Shown piece after piece: positions 1 through 6,243 of a stretch of 7,916 bases of DNA (position 1 is the first letter of the stretch; every line of letters begins with the position of its first letter). Location: the NCBI GenBank assembly GCA_002431355.1, contig DJEQ01000052.1, positions 6,218 to 14,133 on the forward strand, given 5' to 3'. The translations under genes and the position numbers were made by a program. The notes beneath the pieces are model-generated. The model was not told the DNA's origin and made no database searches. It was given only the letters and a program-made list of their open reading frames with translations. Origin of the DNA: Oribacterium sp. UBA5894 (lineage in GTDB: Bacteria; Bacillota; Clostridia; Lachnospirales; Lachnospiraceae).

Positions 1-485
1 GCGCCGCCCTTGAAGTACGGACCCACTGGGGTACAGAACAGACGGAACTGAAATTCACTGGCTGGCTTAACGCCGATGACCGGATTCGTTCCAAACAGGT
101 ATGGACGAAGGTACAGCGTTGCGCCTGTGCCATAAGGTGGTACCCAGTCTGCATTGGCCCGAACGACCTCATCAACCGCCTCCAGGAACATCTCCTCTGG
201 TACGGCTGGCATCATCATGAAGCGTGCAGAATCTGCCATACGCTTCGCATTCTGATCCGGACGGAAGGTCACGATATGACCATCGGCCGTTGTGTAGGCC
301 TTCAGTCCCTCAAAAACCTGCTGGCTGTACTGCAGAATGCTTGCGCACTCGCTCAGTACGACATCCGCATCGTCCGTGAGTCCGCCCTTCTCCCAGGCGC
401 CATCCTTATAATTCGCTACATAACGCTGATTCGTCTTATGATAAGCGAAGCCGATATTTTCCCAATCTAAATTTCTCTTTTCCAT
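1..485 (-). CDS. ilvE: Branched-chain amino acid aminotransferase, N-terminal part (cut by left edge)
   Basis: PLP-dependent, cytosolic transaminase that swaps the amino group between Leu/Ile/Val and 2-oxoglutarate, the last step of branched-chain synthesis or the first of breakdown. About 161 residues are visible of a family length near 340-360. They begin MEKRNLDWENIGF and contain FEGLKAY (residues 58-64), the phosphate-side RPDQNAKR stretch (75-82), LYLRPYLFGT (124-133) and GPYFKGG at the edge, which together are typical of the type-II (eukaryote-like) BCAT group. The PLP lysine lies outside the window. I chose the ATG at 485 over the in-frame ATG at 491 because the weak AGAAAG ribosome site is 9 nt from the former and only about 3 nt from the latter. 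It lies 30 bp after the amidohydrolase stop and probably shares its transcript. IlvE is a known target of 2-aminoacrylate damage, which RidA prevents, so its nearness to ridA makes sense. Confidence 0.93.
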   Translation of the reverse strand, partial: MEKRNLDWENIGFAYHKTNQRYVANYKDGAWEKGGLTDDADVVLSECASILQYSQQVFEGLKAYTTADGHIVTFRPDQNAKRMADSARFMMMPAVPEEMFLEAVDEVVRANADWVPPYGTGATLYLRPYLFGTNPVIGVKPASEFQFRLFCTPVGPYFKGG

Positions 486-515
486 CTTCATACACTTTCT
501 AAAATAATACTGGAA

Positions 516-1643
516 TCAGACAATTCTGTTTCCGTTTATAAATACCTGCCGCACACGGCCTGACAATTCAAATGGATTGCCTTCAACGAGTACAACGTCC
601 GCATCCTTCCCCAATTCAAGCGACCCTACTCTATCCTGAATGCCTACATGCTCAGCAGCATTGATTGTAATTGCTCTTAAAGCATCATATTCCTTTAAAC
701 CAGCCTTCATGGCAAAGCCAGCGAAAATCGGTAAATTCTGCTCTGGAACAACTGGTGAGTCCGTGATAATGCAGACATGGCAGCCTGCATTGGCAAGAAC
801 AGCAGCCGTATCCCATGAAACATTTTTAAATTCATATTTCGATGAGCTACAGCCAGATGGTCCAACTGCCATCATAAACTTATCTTTCTCTTTTGCAAGC
901 TCGTCTACAATAAGATGTCCCTCTGTTACATGATCAAGCTGCATCTTAACACCAAATTCTTTTGCAATACGAATGGCGGTAAAAATATCATTTGCCTGAT
1001 GAACATGTGCCTTCAGTGGAAGCTCTCCTCGTAAAACCGGAACCAGTGCCTCCAGCTTCTGATCATATACATCCTGACCTTTTTCTTTCTTTTCAATATA
1101 AAGCTTCGTCCGGTACAGGATGTCACGCATCATAGCCGCTATGGTCATACGACTGGAAATCTTGCTTGGATAGAAACGCTTTGGATTTTCACCAAAAGCA
1201 CACTTCATACCCACGGCAGGCTTCACAACCATTTCATCTACTCGAATACCATATGGTTTAATGGCTGTAAACGTTCCACCAATCACATTGGAGCTTCCTG
1301 GTCCTGTGCATATGCACGTTACGCCGCCCTCAACTGCCATTTTTAAATGCCGATCAAACGGATCAATACCGTCAATCGCCGAAAGCTGTGGCGTAAGTGG
1401 ATCTCCCTTTTCATTGAAATCCGCACCAGCAACACCAGCTGCATAAACATCCAGGCCAATATGACAATGTGCTTCCACAAAGCCAGGATAGACATTCAGG
1501 CCGCTTGCATCGATGATTTCGGCATCATCGCGCTTTAAATCCGGTCCGATGGCAACAATTTTTCCGCCATCCATCAGAATGTCTCCAGTAAAAGGCTGCG
1601 GATCCACAGCTGTATGAATAATTCCGTTATGTATACAACGCAT
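516..1643 (-). CDS. HutI-like metal-dependent amidohydrolase, substrate unknown
   Basis: A 375-residue cytosolic member of the amidohydrolase (TIM-barrel) superfamily, closest in style to imidazolonepropionase-related hydrolases (COG1228). The start (MRCIHNGIIHTA) and end (LGKDADVVLVEGNPFELSGRV..VFINGNRIV) form the usual split beta-sandwich domain. Metal-site candidates in order are H59 and H61 (EAHCHIG), H213/H215 (KAHVHQAND), H238 (LDHVTEGH) and D295 (TDSP). All the expected ligands are present, so it should be active, but the substrate cannot be read from the sequence: a cyclic amide, imide or N-acyl compound are all possible. True HutI enzymes are somewhat longer and no other hut genes are present, so histidine breakdown is not supported. 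The ATG at 1643 follows AAAGGGG by about 9 nt and lies 22 bp after the permease stop, so the two are very likely co-translated. Base composition is lower in GC than that of ridA, patB and the M20D gene. Confidence 0.85.
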   Translation of the reverse strand: MRCIHNGIIHTAVDPQPFTGDILMDGGKIVAIGPDLKRDDAEIIDASGLNVYPGFVEAHCHIGLDVYAAGVAGADFNEKGDPLTPQLSAIDGIDPFDRHLKMAVEGGVTCICTGPGSSNVIGGTFTAIKPYGIRVDEMVVKPAVGMKCAFGENPKRFYPSKISSRMTIAAMMRDILYRTKLYIEKKEKGQDVYDQKLEALVPVLRGELPLKAHVHQANDIFTAIRIAKEFGVKMQLDHVTEGHLIVDELAKEKDKFMMAVGPSGCSSSKYEFKNVSWDTAAVLANAGCHVCIITDSPVVPEQNLPIFAGFAMKAGLKEYDALRAITINAAEHVGIQDRVGSLELGKDADVVLVEGNPFELSGRVRQVFINGNRIV

Positions 1644-1665
1644 ACTTTTAATCCCCTTTTACTAT

Positions 1666-3009
1666 TTATTCCTCAGGTTTCTCTTTGCCAAGTTCCACAT
1701 AGCTTGGATTAATGCTGGTATGCGGATATCTCGTAAGTGCAAAAACAACCGCTACGACAATCATAACGATATTACCAGCAAGAATCTTCGGCTTCAGCTG
1801 ACTCAGATTCAGGTAAATGCTAAATAGCTCTGCAGCTGTTGCATAGGCAGCAATGAGATAAAGCACACCCTTTGAGCAATGAAAACGTGAATTTGCCCAT
1901 CCGTCTGGACAAACCTTCGGGAGGCGAACAACTGCAATACAGGTAATTAAAATATTGATACCATTGCAGATCAGGCACAGGTTGGTAATCACCTTAATGG
2001 ACATGCCAGAAAAAATAGTAAATACTGCAACACCATACAGGATCGTTAATAAATATACAGGCGTACGATACTTCGGGTGAAGATAACCAAGCTTCTCCGG
2101 GAACCAGCCATCACGGCATGCCTGAAGCATTGGCTTCGTACCTGCTGCCAGCTGTGAGTTCAATGTTGAAATCAGAGCAAACATGGCTCCGCAGATCATA
2201 AAGAACGCATAGAGCGGCTTGCTCAGTACCATCTGAGCCACCTGAGACAGGTTTTCATTTGCAACCTGCGAAACAGGAAGAACACCTGCGGCCACAACAG
2301 CAATGAAGGCATACAGAACTGCCACTGCAAGTGTTGATGCGATAATGGCTAATGGGATATCTCGAGTTGGATTTTTAGCTTCTCCCGACATGGCTGTAAT
2401 TGTAGAAGCTCCGGCAATAGCATAGGTCAGAAGTCCACCTGCCTGTAAGAATCCAGTGACACCGCCAGTCATAAAGTCTTCGGTAAAATACGTCGACTGA
2501 ACATGAGGCAAGCCAAATACGACAAGTAATGCCAGCGCCACGCTCATCATGAAAACAATAATCTTCTGGGCTGATGCCATCTTATCAACACCAAACAGGT
2601 TAAGGAGGTAGAATGCAGTCACACAAATGAATGCGATCACTTTTGCATCACCAAAGCCAAAAAAGCTGATGAAATATGATGCCAGTGATAAACCATACAT
2701 GCCGATGGAAAGATTTCCAAAGACATTCATAAGTGCCTGTACGCCACATAAGCGCTTATCAGCAAGCATTCCAATCATGGTATAGGTTCCACCTTTTACT
2801 CGAGCCGTAGAGCAGATCAGAATGTACGGTAATGCATAACCGATGACAATCAGCGTTGAAATCAGAAATGCAAACGGTACGCTTCGACCTGTCAGGCCAA
2901 TCGCGGAACCGAGCAGTGTCATAACACCCACTCCAATGATCTGTCCAACCGCCTGGCTGAAGAGATCCTTAAATGTGAGTACATGTTTCAATTCATTTGT
3001 GCTATTCAT
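1666..3009 (-). CDS. APC-family amino acid permease
   Basis: A 447-residue inner-membrane transporter of the amino acid-polyamine-organocation superfamily with the LeuT-like fold and about 12 hydrophobic segments. The sequence shows the Gly-rich unwound first helix (QIIGVGVMTLLG, residues 23-34), where the amino acid backbone binds, and the family hallmark GEAKNPTRDIP (209-219) after helix 6. The C-terminus is short and charged. Such proteins import amino acids by proton symport or exchange; the specificity here is unknown. The start at 3009 is secure: AGGAGGTG sits 4 nt upstream (3014-3021), the best ribosome site in the window. It begins 30 bp after ridA and runs 22 bp into the HutI-like hydrolase, so it may bring in that enzyme's substrate or export its product. 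Its DNA is among the most AT-rich coding sequence here (35-42% GC in sampled lines, against 50-60% in patB, ridA and the YfcC-type gene). Confidence 0.9.
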   Translation of the reverse strand: MNSTNELKHVLTFKDLFSQAVGQIIGVGVMTLLGSAIGLTGRSVPFAFLISTLIVIGYALPYILICSTARVKGGTYTMIGMLADKRLCGVQALMNVFGNLSIGMYGLSLASYFISFFGFGDAKVIAFICVTAFYLLNLFGVDKMASAQKIIVFMMSVALALLVVFGLPHVQSTYFTEDFMTGGVTGFLQAGGLLTYAIAGASTITAMSGEAKNPTRDIPLAIIASTLAVAVLYAFIAVVAAGVLPVSQVANENLSQVAQMVLSKPLYAFFMICGAMFALISTLNSQLAAGTKPMLQACRDGWFPEKLGYLHPKYRTPVYLLTILYGVAVFTIFSGMSIKVITNLCLICNGINILITCIAVVRLPKVCPDGWANSRFHCSKGVLYLIAAYATAAELFSIYLNLSQLKPKILAGNIVMIVVAVVFALTRYPHTSINPSYVELGKEKPEE

Positions 3010-3013
3010 ACCC

Positions 3014-3021
3014 CACCTCCT
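3014..3021 (-). promoter_or_regulatory. Strong Shine-Dalgarno of the APC permease
   Basis: AGGAGGTG on the minus strand, 4 nt before the ATG at 3009. It is a near-complete match to the 16S anti-SD and fixes the permease start. It is stronger than the sites of the neighbouring genes, so this membrane protein may be translated well even deep in the transcript. Confidence 0.85.
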
Positions 3022-3039
3022 AATTTAGTTGCTCGCGGC

Positions 3040-3408
3040 TTATGCTTCAGCTGCTGCCTCGATCTCGCAAAGTGCGTTCTTTGGAAGCGTCTTTACAGCC
3101 ACGCAGGAACGTGCTGGATTGGAAGTAAAGTACTTTGCATAGACTGCGTTGAATGCTGCAAAATCATCCATGTTGGAGAGGAAGCAGGTGGTCTTGAAAA
3201 CCTTCTCTGCGCTGCTGCCTGCAGCCTCAAGGATGGCAATGACATTCTTGCAGCTCTGCTCTGCCTGACCTGCGATGTCGGCTGGCATCTCACCGGTTGC
3301 TGGATCAACTGGAAGCTGACCGGAGGTATAAACTGCATTGCCTACGATAAAGCCCTGTGAATATGGTCCGATGGCGCCTGGTGCATTCTGAGTATCAATC
3401 TTCTTCAT
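3040..3408 (-). CDS. ridA: RidA, reactive intermediate (2-iminopropanoate) deaminase
   Basis: A 122-residue cytosolic trimeric enzyme of the RidA/YjgF/UK114 family that hydrolyses enamines and imines such as 2-aminoacrylate to 2-oxo acids plus ammonia. The sequence covers the full family length: NAPGAIGPYSQG at the N-terminus (Y16), TSGQ (S29), and the C-terminal PARSCV...LPKNALCEIE, where R100 and E115 match the catalytic Arg105 and Glu120 of E. coli RidA. All the active-site residues I can align are kept. The ATG at 3408 has AAAGGAG 9 nt upstream (3418-3424). It follows patB by 82 bp and precedes the permease by 30 bp. PatB-type C-S lyases release 2-aminoacrylate, and IlvE further downstream is a classic victim of it, so RidA here probably clears the toxic product of its own operon. 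It may also have a promoter of its own (see 3441-3446). Confidence 0.96.
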   Translation of the reverse strand: MKKIDTQNAPGAIGPYSQGFIVGNAVYTSGQLPVDPATGEMPADIAGQAEQSCKNVIAILEAAGSSAEKVFKTTCFLSNMDDFAAFNAVYAKYFTSNPARSCVAVKTLPKNALCEIEAAAEA

Positions 3409-3440
3409 GATAGTTTTCTCCTTTAGTATGTAAAAAATAG

Positions 3441-3446
3441 ATTATA
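3441..3446 (-). promoter_or_regulatory. Possible internal -10 box before ridA
   Basis: A perfect TATAAT reads on the minus strand 32 nt before the ridA start. Transcription from it would begin near 3434 and give a leader of about 26 nt. The -35 position (about 3464-3469, 17-bp spacer) reads CCCATG, a poor match, and there is no extended TGn. It could work with an activator or be chance in an AT-rich gap. Confidence 0.25.
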
Positions 3447-3450
3447 TGAA

Positions 3451-3478
3451 TTACCCGTTTCGACATGGGAACGGGTAA
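3451..3478 (-). promoter_or_regulatory. Inverted repeat between patB and ridA (operator or hairpin)
   Basis: TTACCCGTT (3451-3459) is exactly repeated in inverse as AACGGGTAA (3470-3478) around a 10-nt centre. In RNA the stem can gain two more pairs (T-G, C-G), making 11. On the minus strand it is followed by TTCATATAATC, not a T-run, so it is not a normal terminator. It covers the -35 position of the candidate TATAAT promoter, where a repressor operator would sit. Beside it, GGTAAATT occurs twice with 10-bp spacing (3474-3481 and 3484-3491), the second copy touching the patB stop. Function unproven. Confidence 0.5.
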
Positions 3479-3490
3479 ATTCCGGTAAAT

Positions 3491-4687
3491 TTAGCAGCCT
3501 CTCTTCTGAAGCTCGGTCACAATGTTTGAAACTGCTGCCTCAACAAGCTTCGGATCGGTCGCAAGATTGAGACGAACAAAGCCCTTGAAGTTCTCGCCGA
3601 ACTGCTCGCCATAATCGACGGCAATCTTGCAATCCTTCAGGATGAAGTCATGTACCTCCTCCTTCGGCATGCAGTCCCGAAGATCCAGCATGGCAAGGTA
3701 CGTGCCCTCGAGCGGAACGACCTTTACCTTCGGTGCCTTCGCTGCGAGCTCGCTCTTCATATAGTTGTAGTTATCTTCAATGACACCAACGAGGGTCTTC
3801 AGCCACTCCTCGCCATGACGGTAGCCCGCCTCGGTAGCGATGAGACCGAGAATGTTGTTGGCATTTCGGTTCATGCCACGTGCGAAGAGGTCATACTGTG
3901 CACGAAGCTTCTCATCTGCGATGATGATATGGGAGTGCAGAAGTCCGGCCAGGTTGAAGGTCTTCGATGCTGCATTCAGGCAGATGATTCTGTCCTGGTA
4001 CTTGCCACCAGCGACTGCCAGCGCCGGAACGAAGCGATGTCCGAAGAGGCAGAGGTCCTGATGGATCTCATCGCTGACGATCAGTACATCATGACGACGG
4101 CAGATCTCGAAGAGCTGCTCCAGCTCCTCCTCTGTCCAGACACGTCCGGCCGGATTATGCGGTGAGCACTGAAGCAGAAGCTTCACATCGTTCTCCACGA
4201 TGGCCTTCTCGATGGCCTCGAAATCAAGTGTGAACTGATCCTTTTCATCACAGTGAAGATCGACCTTCACAAGCTGACGATCGTTATAGGTGATGACGTT
4301 GTGGAACGGATAGTATACCGGTGTCAGGATCATGCAGTGATCGCCTGGCTTCGTGAATGCGCGAAGCGCCCATGCAATGGCGGTCACACAGCCGGTACAG
4401 AAGCGTACCCAGTCCTTCGGAATAGCCAGTCCATAGCGCTCCTCCATCCAGTTCGAAAGAGCTGGATAGTAGCTCTCCGGTACATCCGAGTAGCCATAGA
4501 CACCATGCTGTACACGCTTTGTGAGCGCCTCGATCACAGCATCCGGTGTCCGGAATTCCATATCGGCGATCCACATGGAAATGAGATCACGGGTTCCATA
4601 CTTTTCCTCAAGCTCTGCATCCCACTTCGAGCAGTCCGTACCATGACGGTCTACGAGATACTTTGCAACAAATTCTTCCTTATTCAC
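3491..4687 (-). CDS. patB: PatB/MalY-type PLP-dependent C-S beta-lyase (aminotransferase class I/II)
   Basis: A 398-residue cytosolic fold-type I PLP enzyme. The PatB/MalY group cleaves cystathionine and other cysteine S-conjugates to a thiol, pyruvate and ammonia (through 2-aminoacrylate); some members also transaminate. Visible features are W39..DMEFRTP near the N-terminus, the group hallmark CSPHNPAGRVWT (N178), SDEIHQD with D206 pairing the PLP pyridine nitrogen, K242 in NAASKTFNLAG as the Schiff-base lysine, and R372 in FVRLNLA as the likely carboxylate binder. Length is normal for the family. The start is a GTG at 4687 (VNKEEFVAK, read as Met) with AGGAAAGGA 5 nt upstream; no ATG fits as well. 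It is separated from the carrier gene by 100 bp holding a strong inverted repeat, unlike the tighter gaps elsewhere. RidA next door fits an aminoacrylate-releasing lyase better than a plain aminotransferase, though that is inference. Confidence 0.92.
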   Translation of the reverse strand: MNKEEFVAKYLVDRHGTDCSKWDAELEEKYGTRDLISMWIADMEFRTPDAVIEALTKRVQHGVYGYSDVPESYYPALSNWMEERYGLAIPKDWVRFCTGCVTAIAWALRAFTKPGDHCMILTPVYYPFHNVITYNDRQLVKVDLHCDEKDQFTLDFEAIEKAIVENDVKLLLQCSPHNPAGRVWTEEELEQLFEICRRHDVLIVSDEIHQDLCLFGHRFVPALAVAGGKYQDRIICLNAASKTFNLAGLLHSHIIIADEKLRAQYDLFARGMNRNANNILGLIATEAGYRHGEEWLKTLVGVIEDNYNYMKSELAAKAPKVKVVPLEGTYLAMLDLRDCMPKEEVHDFILKDCKIAVDYGEQFGENFKGFVRLNLATDPKLVEAAVSNIVTELQKRGC

Positions 4688-4692
4688 AATGT

Positions 4693-4700
4693 TCCTTTCC
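4693..4700 (-). promoter_or_regulatory. Ribosome binding site deciding the GTG start of patB
   Basis: The minus strand reads GGAAAGGA ending 5 nt before GTG at 4687. It supports the GTG as the true start and lies only a few bases after the inverted-repeat element at 4706-4771, so folding of that element could affect access to it. Confidence 0.6.
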
Positions 4701-4705
4701 TATCC

Positions 4706-4771
4706 ATTTCGTTCACCTCAGGCAGGTGAGCTGTTGTACAACAGGTCCTTCCAAAGCTGAGGTGACGAAAT
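4706..4771 (-). promoter_or_regulatory. Structured intergenic element between carrier gene and patB
   Basis: The outer arms (4706-4721 and 4757-4771) pair over 15 bp with a single bulged base, enclosing 35 nt. Inside lies a perfect 14-bp palindrome (4731-4744), so the RNA can form a stem with a second hairpin in its loop. A rival pairing exists: AGGTGA near the 3' arm in the transcript can pair with either of two upstream TCACCT copies, one in the far arm and one 5 nt away. This resembles competing structures in attenuators, but no T-run follows, so it is not an ordinary terminator. It could be a processing or stability element or a protein-binding site. It matches no riboswitch class I recognise (no T-box AGGGTGGNACCGCG motif). 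Confidence 0.55.
4731..4744. repeat. Perfect 14-bp palindrome
   Basis: CTGTTGTACAACAG is identical on both strands. As DNA it has the size and two-fold symmetry of a dimeric repressor site; as RNA it gives a 5-bp stem with a GUAC loop. It lies about 44 bp upstream of the patB start, at the centre of the larger inverted repeat. Confidence 0.6.
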
Positions 4772-4787
4772 CAATATCGTTTAATTT

Positions 4788-6206
4788 TTAGAATGCGCCA
4801 CTCCAGCCGGTTACGGTCAGAAGGTATACAATCACACAGGCGAGTCCGATGAAGCACAGTACCTTTGGCAGTGCCCACTTCATCCACTTACCGAATGGCA
4901 CATTGGCCATCGCGCAGGAACCTACCATCCAGCCAAGAAGCGGAGAAACGAGGTTCGTAAAGCTGTCACCCATCTGGTAAGCAACGACGGCGAGGTTCGG
5001 CTCGAGGCCCAGTGCCTCGGAAACCGGCTTCATGATCGGTACCAGGATGGCTGCCTTCGAGGTAGCCGATGGGATGATCGGGTTAATAATGGAAACGATC
5101 AGTGTAAGGCCGACACTCGATACGGAGCGAGGGAGTGCCATCAGCGGCTCGGTTAAGAAGTGTACGATCGGGTGGATGACATTACCATCCGAGAGAATAA
5201 CGGAAATAACCTTTGCAAGACCGATGACGAAGATAACGAAGGCCATGGATGAAAGGCCCTTTGCGAAGCTGTTTGCCAGCTGATCTGCATTCATGCCGCC
5301 GAGGATGCCGACGATCACCATGTTCACCAGCATGATGGCAATCATGAAATCGAAGGTCTTATTGGAATCCCCGCCGATGTACGGATACAGCGCAATCAGG
5401 ACATACTGTCCGATGAAGCAAACAAGGATCAGAACCTTCCGCCAGGTCATGTGGACTTCCTTGATGAGTCCTTCCTCATCTCCTACCGCGCCCTCTGGAC
5501 GCCAGCCCTCACTGTACATGAGGGACTTCGTCGGGTCCTTCCGAATCTTCGCCACATAGTGGAGCACCATGATGATGGCGATCGCAAGGAAGAAGTTCAT
5601 GATCAGAAGACGTGTGAAGAAGGCGGAGTACGGAATGACCCCCATCAGCATCTGTGTCGTTGCCTGCTGTGCAGGGCCGGTACCGAAGCCAACGAGCGCT
5701 GCGAAGGTGGTTACAGCCAGTGCGCAGATCGGATCGAGCTTCAGCTTCTTTGCGAAGAGAATACCGATTGGCACCACCGCGATCAGTGCATCCGTGCCAC
5801 CGAAGCCGCCGAGGTATGCCATCAGAATCATCATCATAATGACGAGAAGATTTGCGCCCTTATCCTTCAGCTTTGCGACGGACCAGTTCATCATATCATC
5901 CATGACACCGGTATCGAGTACGACATTCATCGCTGCACCGGAGATCATAACCACAAACATGATCGTGGACGCGCTGTTGAGGCCGGTCTTGATATCCATC
6001 AGCGCCTGCCATGGACTGACCGGTGTCTGGTGTCCGAGGTAGGTGAGCTCTGTACCGATGATCTCACCAGCCTCATTGGTTTCGAAGGTACCTGCCGGGA
6101 TGAGATAGGTTGCCAGACATGCCAGCATGATGATGCCTGTCATGATCCATAGAAGATGAGGCATCTTGAATTTTTTCTTTTCTTTTGTAGGTTGAACGCC
6201 TGCCAT
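4788..6206 (-). CDS. YfcC-type carrier (DcuC/AbgT-like superfamily), amino acid or peptide transporter
   Basis: A 472-residue inner-membrane protein with about 12 hydrophobic segments, of the YfcC branch of the C4-dicarboxylate/arginine-ornithine carrier family (PF03606-like), distantly related to AbgT. Features: a short basic N-terminus (KEKKKFKMPHLLW), IPAGTFE (36-42), GGFGGTDALIAVVP (133-146), GFGTGPAQQATTQ (173-185), a re-entrant loop motif NPIIPSATSKAAILVP (375-390) and its partner DSFTNLVSPLLGW (414-426), which line the substrate site in this fold. The ATG at 6206 is chosen because AAGGGG lies 8 nt upstream. A longer in-frame TTG start at 6272 would overlap the M20D gene by 29 bp and add 22 residues that do not resemble the family. 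It starts 37 bp after the M20D gene, the arrangement seen for AbgT with AbgA/AbgB, so it probably imports the M20D substrate. The actual cargo is not readable. Confidence 0.88.
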   Translation of the reverse strand: MAGVQPTKEKKKFKMPHLLWIMTGIIMLACLATYLIPAGTFETNEAGEIIGTELTYLGHQTPVSPWQALMDIKTGLNSASTIMFVVMISGAAMNVVLDTGVMDDMMNWSVAKLKDKGANLLVIMMMILMAYLGGFGGTDALIAVVPIGILFAKKLKLDPICALAVTTFAALVGFGTGPAQQATTQMLMGVIPYSAFFTRLLIMNFFLAIAIIMVLHYVAKIRKDPTKSLMYSEGWRPEGAVGDEEGLIKEVHMTWRKVLILVCFIGQYVLIALYPYIGGDSNKTFDFMIAIMLVNMVIVGILGGMNADQLANSFAKGLSSMAFVIFVIGLAKVISVILSDGNVIHPIVHFLTEPLMALPRSVSSVGLTLIVSIINPIIPSATSKAAILVPIMKPVSEALGLEPNLAVVAYQMGDSFTNLVSPLLGWMVGSCAMANVPFGKWMKWALPKVLCFIGLACVIVYLLTVTGWSGAF

Positions 6207-6214
6207 AGATTTTT

Positions 6215-6220
6215 CCCCTT
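6215..6220 (-). promoter_or_regulatory. Ribosome binding site of the YfcC-type carrier
   Basis: AAGGGG on the minus strand, 8 nt before the ATG at 6206. It settles the start in favour of MAGVQPTKEK over the longer TTG-initiated reading frame. Confidence 0.7.
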
Positions 6221-6243
6221 TATATTGATACGATATTTCGTTT

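Noticed and set aside
3650..4165. Plus-strand reading frame of 171 residues opposite patB
   Set aside because: It lies wholly antisense to a gene with all PLP-enzyme motifs and shows no domain of its own.
4706..4771. Intrinsic terminator between the carrier gene and patB
   Set aside because: The stem is strong enough but no T-run follows on the minus strand, so it was kept as a structured element of unknown role.
5451..6152. Long plus-strand reading frame of 233 residues opposite the carrier gene
   Set aside because: It is antisense to a clear membrane-protein gene; its His/Cys/Arg-rich translation is the usual shadow of hydrophobic codons.
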